Positions 54,909 through 64,000 of a DNA stretch of 64,000 bases are shown here, in pieces (positions within the stretch are counted from its first letter, which is position 1; the number at the start of each line of letters is the position of its first letter). The position numbers and the translations under genes were made by a program. The DNA lies in the NCBI GenBank assembly GCA_018350325.1, contig JAEVLN010000013.1, positions 682,001 to 746,000 on the forward strand. Reading direction: 5' to 3'. The stretch is from Globodera rostochiensis (Eukaryota > Nematoda > Chromadorea > Rhabditida > Heteroderidae). The notes beneath the pieces are model-generated. The model was not told the DNA's origin. It searched no databases and saw nothing but the letters and a program-made list of their open reading frames with translations.

Positions 54909-56548
54909 GTTTTTTAATTAAAAATTTAAATTTTTTCATTTACAATCAATATAAAACAATTCGTTCATAAATATCGAAACTGACTCCCCACCCCCCACAC
55001 CCCCACCCCAAACAATAACATCGGTCGTAGATGTGCCGAGGCTGGCAAACTTCTACATTTTGTTTGCTCAAAGATACTTATTTTCATCACTAAATTGAGC
55101 TTTCCATTTAATTAGACTGCTGATTGAGATTTTCAACAAATCAGCAATGTGACAATCACTCATTTTCGGATTCTTCCTTTTTATGTTGGCATATTTCTTC
55201 AAAATTCCAATTTTTGTTGCATCAGAAATTTTGTTGCTGACAGAAAGGCCAAATTCGCCTTTCCATCGTCTAATTGTTCTTTCAGAAATGCCCAAATTTT
55301 TTGCAATTTTCCCATCAATTTCATTCATTGAAATGTTTTTGAAGTTGGCCTTCTGACATTTGCTTTTTATTTCATTGAATTGTTTTAAAATTTCACGTTT
55401 TTCTAACTCAGAAAACTTTGACTTTGTTTCTTTTCTTAGACCCAATTCTTTTCTCCATTTATACAATTTTGTTCGACCAACACCCAAACCATTCGATATT
55501 TTTATCTCAATTTGAACCCATTCATTTGCGGAATATTTTCTTTTCTTCTTATAATCGTTTTTTATTTCACGAAATTTTTGGATAATTTTACGTTTTTGCT
55601 GATCAGACTCAATTTTTTCACATTCATTGGAAACATTTTGTTGTTCATCAACACTTTCATCTTGATCAGTTGAGTTATTTTGATCAGACAATTCTTTCTT
55701 AGAATTTTCCTGATCAAGATCATCCGCTGACGGCGCTGAATTGTTTCCGTCTTCCGACCAATTTTCATCATAAATTTCATCAAATAATAATTCATCAATA
55801 TATTTCTGATCAGAAGTATTTGGAGCTTGTCCGTCTTGATCTTCTTCTTTAACAAGACGAAAGTTCAAGTCTTTTGAATCATTACTTTCATCATCCCATC
55901 CTTTTCCAAATATTTCGTCAAATGATTTGTAAAGTTTTGGTCCTTGTCCGTTAGCATTTTTGATCACAAAGAACGAAATCATAATTAATAGCAGAAATTT
56001 CATTGCCAGCAAAATTAAGTATTCTGTAAATTTTATTAAAAATGTTATTAATTTTAGTAATTAACTAGAATTTGTAATAATTAATAGCGGGGACACCCCA
56101 TTTTGGGGCTCGGGCTCGGGGGTCGGGGTCGGGGGCTCAACCCTAATTAATAGCCAAAATTTAATGGTTTTGTCATCAAATCTTTTGTCAATAGAATTAA
56201 TTTTTATTGAAAATGTAGCCAATAAATTGATTTGCAGATTATTTCCACGCATTTATTCTCCTCCCTCAAATTTTTTTTTGGCAAAATTCATGCAAATACC
56301 CACGTCACCCTCTCTCTCCTAAAGAGCGTCCATCCCATTTTGATCCAGCATCTTTCCCTTTTTTTCTATTGAATAATTCTTTAATATTTTATTGAAAATG
56401 GTAATAATTTTAGTGTACCTATATTCATTTTAATAAATTCTTCAACAATTTCAATGCTTTTTGCTGATCGAATTAACATTTTTGCGTCTTTTATGAGTTT
56501 TATGCCAGGGTCGCCATTTTATTTTGCACTTTTTGGGATTTTTGTCCA
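54909..56548. repeat. segmental duplication, copy B
   Basis: Direct copy of 38497-40535. It differs by a C-rich insertion at 54982-55020 and by loss of most of the 39645-40115 element. Confidence 0.85.
55068..56003 (-). CDS. secreted protein with acidic FDE..W motifs and three HTH units, copy B
   Basis: 311 residues from the ATG at 56003, over 95 percent like copy A by eye. It lacks the LLKQK stretch between the two acidic motifs (ELLFDEIYDENWSED) and has small changes such as NLGISERTIRRW for NLGVSERTIRRW and YANIKRKN for YAKIKGKN. Signal peptide, DQ-rich linker and three HTH units are intact with no stop. The in-frame differences (codon-sized indels) suggest both copies have been kept as coding sequence since duplication. 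Same likely role as copy A. Confidence 0.7.
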   Translation of the reverse strand: MKFLLLIMISFFVIKNANGQGPKLYKSFDEIFGKGWDDESNDSKDLNFRLVKEEDQDGQAPNTSDQKYIDELLFDEIYDENWSEDGNNSAPSADDLDQENSKKELSDQNNSTDQDESVDEQQNVSNECEKIESDQQKRKIIQKFREIKNDYKKKRKYSANEWVQIEIKISNGLGVGRTKLYKWRKELGLRKETKSKFSELEKREILKQFNEIKSKCQKANFKNISMNEIDGKIAKNLGISERTIRRWKGEFGLSVSNKISDATKIGILKKYANIKRKNPKMSDCHIADLLKISISSLIKWKAQFSDENKYL

Positions 56549-56635
56549 TCAATGCAAACATTATGATCAGTTAAATCAGCATCATCTTCTCTATAAATAC
56601 AGTGTCGTCTTTCTCCCAAATTTTCAAAGATTCCG

Positions 56636-56713
56636 GCGCAAATGTATCGGCGTAAATGTGCCTACGCAAATGTGTCGGCGCAAATGTGCCGGCGCAAATG
56701 TGTCGGCGCAAAA
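56636..56713. repeat. 14-bp tandem array CGGCGCAAATGTGT
   Basis: Five to six imperfect units (CGGCGTAAATGTGC, CTACGCAAATGTGT and so on). Open frames in both directions here follow from the repeat. Confidence 0.85.
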
Positions 56714-56782
56714 GATTGAGCACCGTTCGAACCCCAACACATAAGATAAGAGCAACCGAAAAAAACAAACCACTAAGCCATC
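56714..56782 (-). tRNA. tRNA-like sequence
   Basis: Minus-strand ATGGCTTAGTGGTTTG and GGGGTTCGAAC boxes as at 53517-53584. Probably the head of a tRNA-derived repeat. Confidence 0.35.
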
Positions 56783-56897
56783 AATTTCTGGTGGAATTCC
56801 TGTTAAAAAGATTAAAATTGTCACTCAATGATGTCATCTTTGGAGTGTAAATTCAACTAGAAGACACCCAAAGTTTTGTACAAAAATAGGTATGGAC

Positions 56898-57071
56898 CAG
56901 GGATAGGCGTAATTCCGATTTTCCGATTTCCGACTTTTTTGGGGTCGGAATTCCGATTTCCGAGTTCCGAAAAATTTTGAGACCCCGGAATTCCGATTTC
57001 CGAAAAATTTTGTTTGAGACCCCGGAATTTCGATTTCCGAAATTTTTTGAGGCCGTCGGCGCCCATCCCTG
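56898..57071. mobile_element. 174-bp hAT-like miniature element with 8-bp target duplication
   Basis: Ends CAGGGATAGGCG and CGCCCATCCCTG; GTATGGAC flanks both sides (56890-56897 and 57072-57079). The interior is AATTCCGATTTCCGA repeats. Confidence 0.85.
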
Positions 57072-57413
57072 GTATGGACCAAACAAAATTTGGTCAATAA
57101 TATTCGTAAAAAATTTTGTACAAAACAACCCAAAAATGTTTTGGTTTTGGGTTTTGGTCCGGACTCTAATAAAAACCGTTCCCTAATAATAACGTACTAT
57201 TGCGTTGTCAACAATAAGCAATAAGATTTAATTATAAAATTTAATATTCAAAAAATTTTTTTGTTTAATAAATTATGTTGTTACATTACCAAACGACTTG
57301 AATCACTGACTCAGTTAATTTACCTACAGTCCATTAGACATAAAGCGCCATATGATTGGTAGCCAAAATTAATGCATTTTTTGGACAATATTTTTATGCT
57401 TATTACAAATGGG

Positions 57414-57903
57414 GGTCAACCCATCTCATCACCACCCAACTCATCACTACCCAACTCATCACCACCCAACTCATCACCAACCCAACTCATCACCAATCAA
57501 GATCGGACAATAACTTGCTTTAAGCTTAACCGATTCAAAAATACTTAAAGCCATTCGAAAGACCTCGGAGAGTTGAAGCTAACATTAAGTTAAAGCTTTG
57601 TGATTGGACAGTTTCAAAAAAGTTATGGCCAGAAAACCCTCAAAAGTCGGATTTTTAAATTTTACCCAGTTTTCTGGCCATAACTTTTTTGAAACTTGTC
57701 CAATCACAAAACTTTAACTTAATGTTAGCTTCAACTCTTCGAGATCTTTCGATTGGCCCTAATTATTTGTGAATCGGTTAGGTTGAAGCAAGTTATTGCC
57801 CAATCTTGATTGGTAATGAGTTGGGTTGGTGATGAGTTGGGTAGTGATGAGTTGGGTGGTGATGAGTTGGGTAGTGATGAGTTGGGTGGTGATGAGTTGG
57901 GTG
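57414..57903. repeat. ~490-bp foldback with ATCACCACCCAACTC tandem ends
   Basis: Arms of about 230 bp are near-perfect inverses: five 17-18 bp units of CCAACTCATCACCA at the left, their inverses at the right, then AAGATCGG, AACCGATTC, ATTCGAAAG and GGCCATAACTTTTTTGAAAC toward the centre at about 57655. No coding capacity. Confidence 0.9.
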
Positions 57904-57990
57904 GGACCCTTAAAATATTTTTGTAATTTTAATTTCGAATCGAATCAACACATTTATACTTAGACAGGAAAATCGATTATTAATTATTTT

Positions 57991-58055
57991 TATTTGCTGT
58001 TTCATCAGACACCGGAAATATTTTTCACATGAAAGAAATTTGCAACGTTTTATTT
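57991..58055 (+). promoter_or_regulatory. shared upstream block M1 (HTH copy C)
   Basis: GCTGTTTCATCAGACACCGG and CATGAAAGAAATTTGCAACG, about 195 bp before the ATG at 58250. It is followed by AAGCAATTTATAATAACGTA, which near 31385 occurs inverted. Confidence 0.35.
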
Positions 58056-58249
58056 ATTTTCATTTCTTTTAAGCAATTTATAATAACGTACGTATTGCGT
58101 TGTCAACAATTTGAGTAAGAAACAAAAATGAGATTTATTTTGCTTAAATGTATTATACATTTTTATTCGTCAAAGCACAACGACTTATTTGCCAAACTTT
58201 GGCAGAGATAAAGTTTTTCTAATCATAAATTTTTTAATAAATCAAGAGA

Positions 58250-59363
58250 ATGTTTTATTATTTGAACATTCTACAATTAATTTGTTTAATAAATTATGTT
58301 GTTACATTTCCAATATTTGACGAACTTTGGGAGACAAATCAATCGGAACCTCAAACAATCAACAATCCGATTGAATCTGAGCCAAAAATCAAAGTTTGCC
58401 ATATAAATTTCGTTGTTATTTATGGGGTTTTGCTTTTTAATCCGGGAATTTAAATTAACTAATTTAAGGCTGAACCGCACGAGGAACAATTTGATGGAAG
58501 ATGGCAGGACGAATCTGCACTTAAAAGAAACGTAAAAGTTGAGCATGAACCACATTTTGGAGCAGTTAAAGTGGAAGGTGAACCAAATATTCATGTGATC
58601 AAAATATTCAAAATTGCCTAATGATCTATTTTTTACAATAACACATTCAGGAACAGACAAAATTCAACATGAATTTAAATGGTGGGACGAGGAGAGTGGT
58701 GAGTTTAAAAAACAATTGGAGGTTCGTGTTAAAGAAGAAGATCAAGACGGACAAGCTCCCAACTCTTCTGATCACAAAAAGATTGGAGATAATTCTAATA
58801 AACATTTGTCTGATCAAAATAACTCAACTGATCAACACAAACGTGAAATTATTCAGAAATTCCGAGAAATAAAAGATAAGTATCAGAAAAAAAACAAAAG
58901 CGGTCACTCAGCCAAAGAATGGGTTCAAAGTGAGACAAAAATATCAAATGGTTTGGGAGTTTGTCGCACAACAATTTATAAATGGATCAAAGAATTGGGT
59001 CTAAACCAAGAAAAGTTTTCTGTGTTTGAAAAACGCAAAATATTGAAACAATTTGATAAAATAAAAAGCAAATGTAAGGCCAAATTTAAAAACATTTCAA
59101 TGCGTGAACTCGATAATAAAATTGCAAAAAAATTGGGCATTGGTAGAAGTACAATTTATGAATGGAAGCGCGAATTTGACCTTTCTTTCAGCAACAAAAT
59201 TTCGGATCCAACAAAATTTGTGATTTTGAAGAAATATGCAAAAATAAAAAGAAAGAATCAGAAAATGACAGATGATAATATCGCTGATATTTTGAACATA
59301 TCATCAAGAAGCCTACGTAATTGGAAAAAACAATTTAAAGAAGAATTGAGAACCTTTAAATAG
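58250..59363 (+). CDS. secreted HTH-family protein, copy C, 321 residues, three exons
   Basis: Exons 58250..58393, 58469..58577 and 58651..59363, phases 0 and 1. Exon 1 encodes a signal peptide (NILQLICLINYVVTFPIFDE) running directly into an acidic motif (FDELWETN). Exon 2 has another (EEQFDGRWQDESAL), and exon 3 a third (HEFKWWDEESGEF), followed by KEEDQDGQAPN, a shorter DQ linker and three HTH units ending ISNGLGVCRTTIYKWIKELG, IAKKLGIGRSTIYEWKREFD and IADILNISSRSLRNWKKQF. It differs from copies A and B in having introns and a different leader, so it defines a second subfamily with the same HTH core. No stop or frame break was seen. It is probably an active gene; function unknown, nuclear action inferred. 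Confidence 0.7.
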
Positions 59364-60384
59364 GAGCGGAATTGAAGAATTGTTGTTATTTAGGATGGAC
59401 TTTTTCGTTTCTTTGATTTTCTTAAAAGTATTGAATAAAAATTCCGTCCAAAAAATCACTAAGACCTCAAACACTAAAATTTCGAAAATTAAAAAAAATC
59501 AAAACAGATTTTAAATTGTTTTATATTTTGAAAATATAAAATTATTTAAAAATTACTATAATTAAAAAACTATTAATTTTAAATAAAAATTTTAATCATA
59601 TTTCATACCGCAAATGGCTAAGTCGTCGACGCGTTCGCATTCGATTTAACGCATTTTCCAGACTCGCTCAAAATTTTGTTCATAAACCGTTGGAAGGTTG
59701 CCAGGGCGTTACTTAGCTCAAACGGAAAGAAATCGTGCCAAAGTCTAATCGGCGGGCCGTTGACTAACACTATCGGTGCTGACCAGGGTGATTTGACGGC
59801 AGGATAATGCCTCTGTCCAGGTAATCTTGATCAGGTTATCATAGCTCTGATACCGAACGGGAAGATTCCGATTCATCCAAGGCGACAAAACTTCCAAAAA
59901 TTCCATCCGATGGCCTTCCATTTTGTCTTTATCTTCATTTGTGAGTGGACACTTTTTTTTGTTGCCAAAAGTAAAGAGAACTCATTGCCCAATTATGGGT
60001 CAAAATTCTAATCAAACCTTGTTCAGAATCTACTAATTGAAGCAGTCTCTTTTTAGTTGGTTAATTTCTCATCACTTTAATTTCTTCAGAATCCAACATA
60101 AGGTTATTGAATTCGGCAGCTTGAACTATCACTAATACCAAATTTCTTTAAATTTTTTGATCAAGTCCTTGTTTAAATTTTAAATTTAGTTTTGTTAATA
60201 TTGTAAAAGATGTCACTGACATTGCTCCGGTAAACCAAGGACGCTGATTTGAATCCTAAACTACGTCAATTAACTCCATTAGACATTTGTGAAAGTGCCA
60301 TAAGAATGGTTAGCCAAAATTGATAGGTTTAAAAATTTGTTATTTTAATTTCGAATTAAATACCTTAATAGAAGAGAAAATCAA
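59364..60384. other. intergenic with a retroelement relic
   Basis: AATAAAAATT near 59434 may be the poly(A) signal of copy C. The Ty3/gypsy-like fragment at 59630-59950 is listed separately. The rest is AT-rich. Confidence 0.5.
59630..59950 (-). pseudogene. decayed Ty3/gypsy-like pol (reverse transcriptase) fragment
   Basis: Minus-strand pieces in changing frames resemble the reverse transcriptase start region: LDRGIILPSNHPGQ (like the usual GII.PS.SP motif) and downstream FPFELSNALATFQRFMNKIL (like PFGL.NAPATFQR.M). Stops and frame shifts separate them. No LTRs were seen, so this is an old truncated insert. Confidence 0.6.
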
Positions 60385-60450
60385 TTACTATTTCATCAGA
60401 TAACGGAAACGAATCTTCACATGAAAGAAATTTGCAACGTTTTATTTTTT
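60385..60450 (+). promoter_or_regulatory. shared upstream block M1 (HTH copy D)
   Basis: CTATTTCATCAGATAACGG then CATGAAAGAAATTTGCAACG, about 95 bp before the broken start of copy D. Confidence 0.3.
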
Positions 60451-60542
60451 AAGTCGAGAATAATGTGAGTTATAAATATTTCCCGGATTTTAAATGATTA
60501 ATTAATATTAGTAAGAGTGTTTTGTTTTAAGCATAAATTAAT

Positions 60543-60893
60543 ATGATTGAACATTCTACAATTAATGTGTTTAATAAATTATGTTGTTACACTTCCAATA
60601 TTTGACGAACTTTGGAAGACAAATCAAACGAAGTCTCAAGCAACCAACAATCCGATTGAATCTCAGCCAAAAATCAAAGTTTTCATATGTAATCAAAATA
60701 AATTCCACGAGATTTTCGTCTTTATTTATGGGTTTTTGCTTTTTCGTCACAGAATTTAAATTAACTAATTTAAGGTTGAACCGCACGAGGAACAATTTGT
60801 TGGAAGATGGCAGGACAAATCTGCACTAAAAGGAAACGTAAAAGTTGAACATGAACCACTTTATGGAGCAGCTAAAGTGGAAGGTGAACCGCA
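60543..60893 (+). pseudogene. HTH-family copy D, broken: exons 1 and 2 only
   Basis: Exon 1 (ILQLMCLINYVVTLPIFDEL...) is homologous to copies C and E, but its ATG is out of frame by a small deletion (ATGATTG where copy E has ATGAAATTG). Exon 2 (60776-60885, EEQFVGRWQDKSALKGN) is present. No exon 3 with the HTH units follows; the DNA after 60893 is unrelated. Confidence 0.65.
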
Positions 60894-61781
60894 TCATAAA
60901 GAGAAAAATACTAAAATTGTCGATTAAAAAAATGTTGTTTTTTGAAAATATCCTAAACATTTATTTAAAGGTCAGGTAATGTTATAAATAGACTTAAACT
61001 TCATAGACGATGACCAATTCCCTTTAAGTATCAGTTTGTGCGAGTTGTTAAGCCGGAAGCGAAATATAAGGTCTACCAATTCATATTTATTTATTGAAGA
61101 TTAAAATAATCTAAAAAAATTAATTTATAGTGTCGCATTTTCCGGCAACGAGAGAGCAAGCTATAATCCGTTGTAAAAATCCGCAAGTTAGGATTTTAAA
61201 ATATCAAAAAATTTTGGTACAAAACTTACACCCTAAATAAATCGCAAATAATTTGGTATTTTTGATTACATTTGTTTCAAAGGATGAAATAATAATTAAT
61301 AGCCGATTTCATGTTTTATTGCCAAACTTTGCTTAAATAAAAAATAGAAATCTTTTGTGCATAGATTCAATTTTTAAAAATGTGGTCAAGCAAATGGATT
61401 GACAGATTATCCCCGCCCCGCCTCATTTTATATTAAATAGAATTTGCCACCAAAATTAGCGGTACTTTTTTTTTTGAAGTTTTTTAGGAATGGGAAGGGC
61501 CGGCGGTGTCGATAGGCGCCGCCGGGAAAAAGGTCTAAAAATTCTATTTCCTGAAAATCAGTACAATAGAATTTTGATAAAAATGAACAAATTTGTTATA
61601 TTTTGAACATTAAATTACTAATTATCCAGAAAATCAGTACAAAATCAATACGCCGAGCTGAAATCAGTACATTCTGACAAATCAGTACATTTTTAATTTG
61701 TCAGACTCGGCCTCTTAAAATCAGTACATTTCTGATAAATAAGTACAGTTACGAGCAATGCTTTATTGTCAAGGTGAGTAT

Positions 61782-62224
61782 GAAGGCATGGGGCGTTTCA
61801 GAAGAATGAAAAGACAGAAAAAGCGTCAAATAAAGCCAAACCAATCGAGCAAAAATGTCCGATCTCACGCACATTTAAAGGAGAAGATGAACGGAGATGG
61901 GGACACTTCGCAAGATCCTCGGAGTTGGAGTCGGATAGTCGATCGAGATTTAGATCAGATAAATTTAAATTCTTTTCATCGGACTGCTTTCAGAAGCTTC
62001 ATTCCTGTTCACACATTTCACTTGGCCATGTTGTAACTGATCATTTTATCCACTTCACATCATTTATCCGCCAAGGCAATAAATCGCTTAAGGAGCGAAC
62101 TGTTCGGGGAGGTCAAGGTGGCCAGGAGTCGGTCAGCAGTGCGGACTGGTGCCTAACCGGCATCCCCAGCCAGTCGCGCCGCCTTCTCATGTGTGGGGAA
62201 GGTGAGGATTGTGAACCCCAGTGA
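61782..62224 (+). CDS. possible exon, 140+ residues, unknown
   Basis: After a TTTCAG acceptor-like site the frame reads KNEKTEKASNKAKPIEQK, then a Ser/Arg-rich part (SELESDSRSRFRSDKFKFF) and ends in GEGEDCEPQ. GC content is higher than around it. The would-be intron before it (GTGAGT at 61775) is too short, and no upstream exon was found. It may be part of a tRNA-linked repeat instead of a gene. Confidence 0.3.
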
Positions 62225-62240
62225 AGGATCCGCTAAAAGG

Positions 62241-62312
62241 GTGCACGTAGCTCACTTGGTTAGAGCTCAGCACGGATTGCTGCGGTTGGAGGTTCGATTC
62301 CTGTCGGGCGCT
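62241..62312 (+). tRNA. tRNA-like gene or pseudogene
   Basis: Good cloverleaf start: 5' GTGCACG pairs with 3' CGGGCGC (one mismatch), D arm GCTC/GAGC with TTGGTTA, T loop TTCGATT. The anticodon arm CAGC-ACGGATT-GCTG has C where U33 is invariant and T at position 37, base 26 is missing, and the T stem has mismatches. The reading GGA is therefore not trusted; a pseudo-tRNA is likely. Confidence 0.45.
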
Positions 62313-62779
62313 TAACCTTTTATGATCCTTCAGCATCACAGGTCTCCTTACTCGTGCTATCATTCCCCAGCGAGTCCGTCCTCTACAATCTCGTCAAATT
62401 TTACTCAGTAAGGTGATAAAATTGGATTCGAAGCTGTTAAATGAGGTGGTGGGTTATTAAGGGGGCAGGATTTTTTCAACCTGCTCAGAGAATGCGGAAT
62501 TATTAGAAGGTGCGGGATTAAAAAAGTGAATACGGTACCTACAGTCCATTGGACATTTGCGAAAGCGCCTTATGAATGAATGGTGGGCAAAATTGATGCT
62601 TTTTTTGGACAATGTAATGCTTATTACAAAGTATTGGTTCAAAAATATGAAGGCAAGAATTGTTAAAAATCAAACGTTGGACTTTAGACTTAAATGTTTT
62701 TTCTGTAATTTTAATTTCGAAATCAAATTCGAAATCAACACATTTATACATAAAAGGGAAAATCGATTATTAATTATTC

Positions 62780-62845
62780 TTATTTGCTATTTTATCCGAT
62801 ACCGGAAATATTTTTCACATAAAGAAATTTTCAACGTTTTATTTT
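62780..62845 (+). promoter_or_regulatory. shared upstream block M1 (HTH copy E)
   Basis: GCTATTTTATCCGATACCGG and TCACATAAAGAAATTTTCAA, about 250 bp before the ATG at 63096; more diverged than the other copies. Confidence 0.3.
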
Positions 62846-63095
62846 ATTTTCTTTTAAGCAATTTATAATAACGTACGTATTGCGTTGTCAACAATTTGAG
62901 TAAGACAAAAATATGATTTATTTTGCTTAAATATTATACATTTTTATTCGTCAAAGCACAAAAATTGCTAATCTTAAATAATTCTAACCAAACGACTTAT
63001 TTGACAAACTTTGGCGGATAAATAAGAACAAATTTTAATAGTTAAATTTTTAATAGGACAAGAGAATGTTTTATTATATTTAAGCATAAATTAAT

Positions 63096-64000
63096 ATGAA
63101 ATTGAACATTCTACAAATAATTTGTTTAATAAATTATGTTGTTGCATTTCCAATATTTGACGAACTTTGGGAGACAAATCAATCGGAGCCTCAAACAAAC
63201 AACAAGCCAATTGAATCTCAGCCAAAAATCAAAGTTTGTTATATAAATTCCCCAGAATTTTTTTTTATTTATGGGATTTTGCTTTTTAATCCGGGAATTT
63301 AAATTAACTAATTTAAGGTTGAACCGCACGAAGAGCAATTTGATGAAAGATGGCAGGACAAATCTGCACTAAAAGGAGTCATAAAAGTTGAGCATGAACC
63401 ACATTATGTAGCAGTTAAAGTAGAAGGTGAGCCAAAAATATTCAAAGGATCAAAATATTCAAATTGCCTAATGATCTATTTTTTACAATAACACATTTAG
63501 GAACAGATAAAATTAAACATGAATTTGAATGGTGGGGCGAGGAGAGTGGTGAGTTTAAAAAACAATTGGAGGTTCGTGTTAAAGAAGAAGATCAAGACGG
63601 ACAAGCGCCCAACACTTCTGATCACAAAAAGATTGGAGATAATTCTAATAAACATTTGTCTGATCAAAAGAACTCAACTGATCAAGATGAGAATGTTGAT
63701 GAACAGAGAAATGAGTTTAATGAATGTGAAAAAATTGAGTCTGATCAACTCAAACGTGAAGTTATCCAAAAATTCCGTGAAATAAAAGATAATTATAAGA
63801 AGAAAAGAAAATATTCCAGAAAAGAATGGAGTCAAATTGATAGAAATATATCAAATAGTTTGGGTGTTGGTCGCACAACAATTTATAAATGGATCAAAGA
63901 ATTGGGTCTAAGTCGTGAAATAAAGTTTAAGTCAAAGTTTTCTGATTTAGAAAAACTTGAAATTTTGAAACAATTTGATAAGATAAAAATCAAATGCAAG
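63096..64000 (+). CDS. secreted HTH-family protein, copy E, cut by the window edge
   Basis: Exons 63096..63233, 63318..63426 and 63501 to beyond 64000, phases as in copy C. The leader is MKLNILQIICLINYVVAFPI followed by FDELWETN; exon 2 has EEQFDERWQDKSAL; exon 3 has HEFEWWGEESGEF, KEEDQDGQAPN and the longer DQ linker (STDQDENVDEQ) shared with the 6811 and A/B copies. The first HTH unit (ISNSLGVGRTTIYKWIKELG) is complete and the second begins before the edge. The frame is open to the last base. It links the intron-bearing and intronless subfamilies by its linker. Confidence 0.7.

Larger units (their letters stand above)
56549..58249. other. intergenic repeats upstream of HTH copy C
   Basis: Holds a 14-bp tandem array, a tRNA-like sequence, a hAT-like element, HTH exon 1 debris at 57262-57290, the large foldback and the M1 block, listed separately. 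No intact gene was seen. Confidence 0.5.
60894..63095. other. intergenic; repeats, one exon-like frame, tRNA-like sequence
   Basis: A GC hairpin at 61500-61530 and AAATCAGTACAT tandem DNA at 61550-61745 precede the frame at 61782-62224. After 62312 there is a C-rich stretch, then DNA shared with the region upstream of copy C (from about 62540). Confidence 0.45.

Noticed and set aside
56571..56850. Cys/Arg/His-patterned frames on both strands
   Set aside because: Products of the 14-bp CGGCGCAAATGTGT array.

Overview
This looks like a piece of nematode nuclear genome, most probably from a plant-parasitic cyst nematode (Globodera/Heterodera group). The DNA is AT-rich and the genes are split by many short introns, some with GC-AG borders. 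Two divergent glutathione synthetase genes lie side by side, several multi-copy families of secreted proteins are present, and intergenic DNA is crowded with short inverted-repeat transposons. The species call is inference; the gene structures were read from the sequence by checking that splice phases and protein motifs agree.

Layout. 1-3 kb (minus): six exons of an alpha-1,3-fucosyltransferase (GT10) running off the left edge. 5.1-5.7 kb (minus): a small secreted-protein gene. 6.8-7.4 kb (minus): a truncated member of a helix-turn-helix (HTH) family. 7.7-8.3 kb: a palindrome with two tRNA-like sequences. 9.7-10.8 kb (minus): a secreted Gly/His-rich protein gene. 15.7-20.8 kb (plus): a complete nine-exon tyramine/octopamine-type GPCR. 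23.1-26.0 kb (plus) and 26.7-30.6 kb (minus): two convergent 11-exon glutathione synthetase-like genes, each with an altered glycine-rich active-site loop.

30.8-51.2 kb is a giant imperfect palindrome. Each arm carries a six-exon gene for a 666-residue secreted protein of no recognised family (intact on the left, broken on the right) followed by 5'-truncated copies in ~3.1 kb units, one on the left and two on the right. The centre holds a secreted three-HTH protein gene. A segment including that gene recurs directly at 54.9-56.5 kb, beyond a second 1.1 kb-armed inverted repeat at 51.6-54.8 kb. From 58.2 kb to the right edge there are three more members of the HTH family (one apparently intact, one broken, one cut by the window edge), with a decayed Ty3/gypsy-like pol fragment between them.

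The most notable points are: (1) a multi-copy family of secreted proteins with acidic FDE..W motifs followed by three tandem HTH units, which could be a nuclear-acting effector family; (2) the palindromic amplification of an unknown secreted protein family; (3) an upstream sequence block shared in orientation by both families; (4) the paired glutathione synthetases with remodelled active sites; and (5) several families of hAT-like miniature elements with visible 8-9 bp target duplications, one of which supplies a splice donor of the fucosyltransferase gene.
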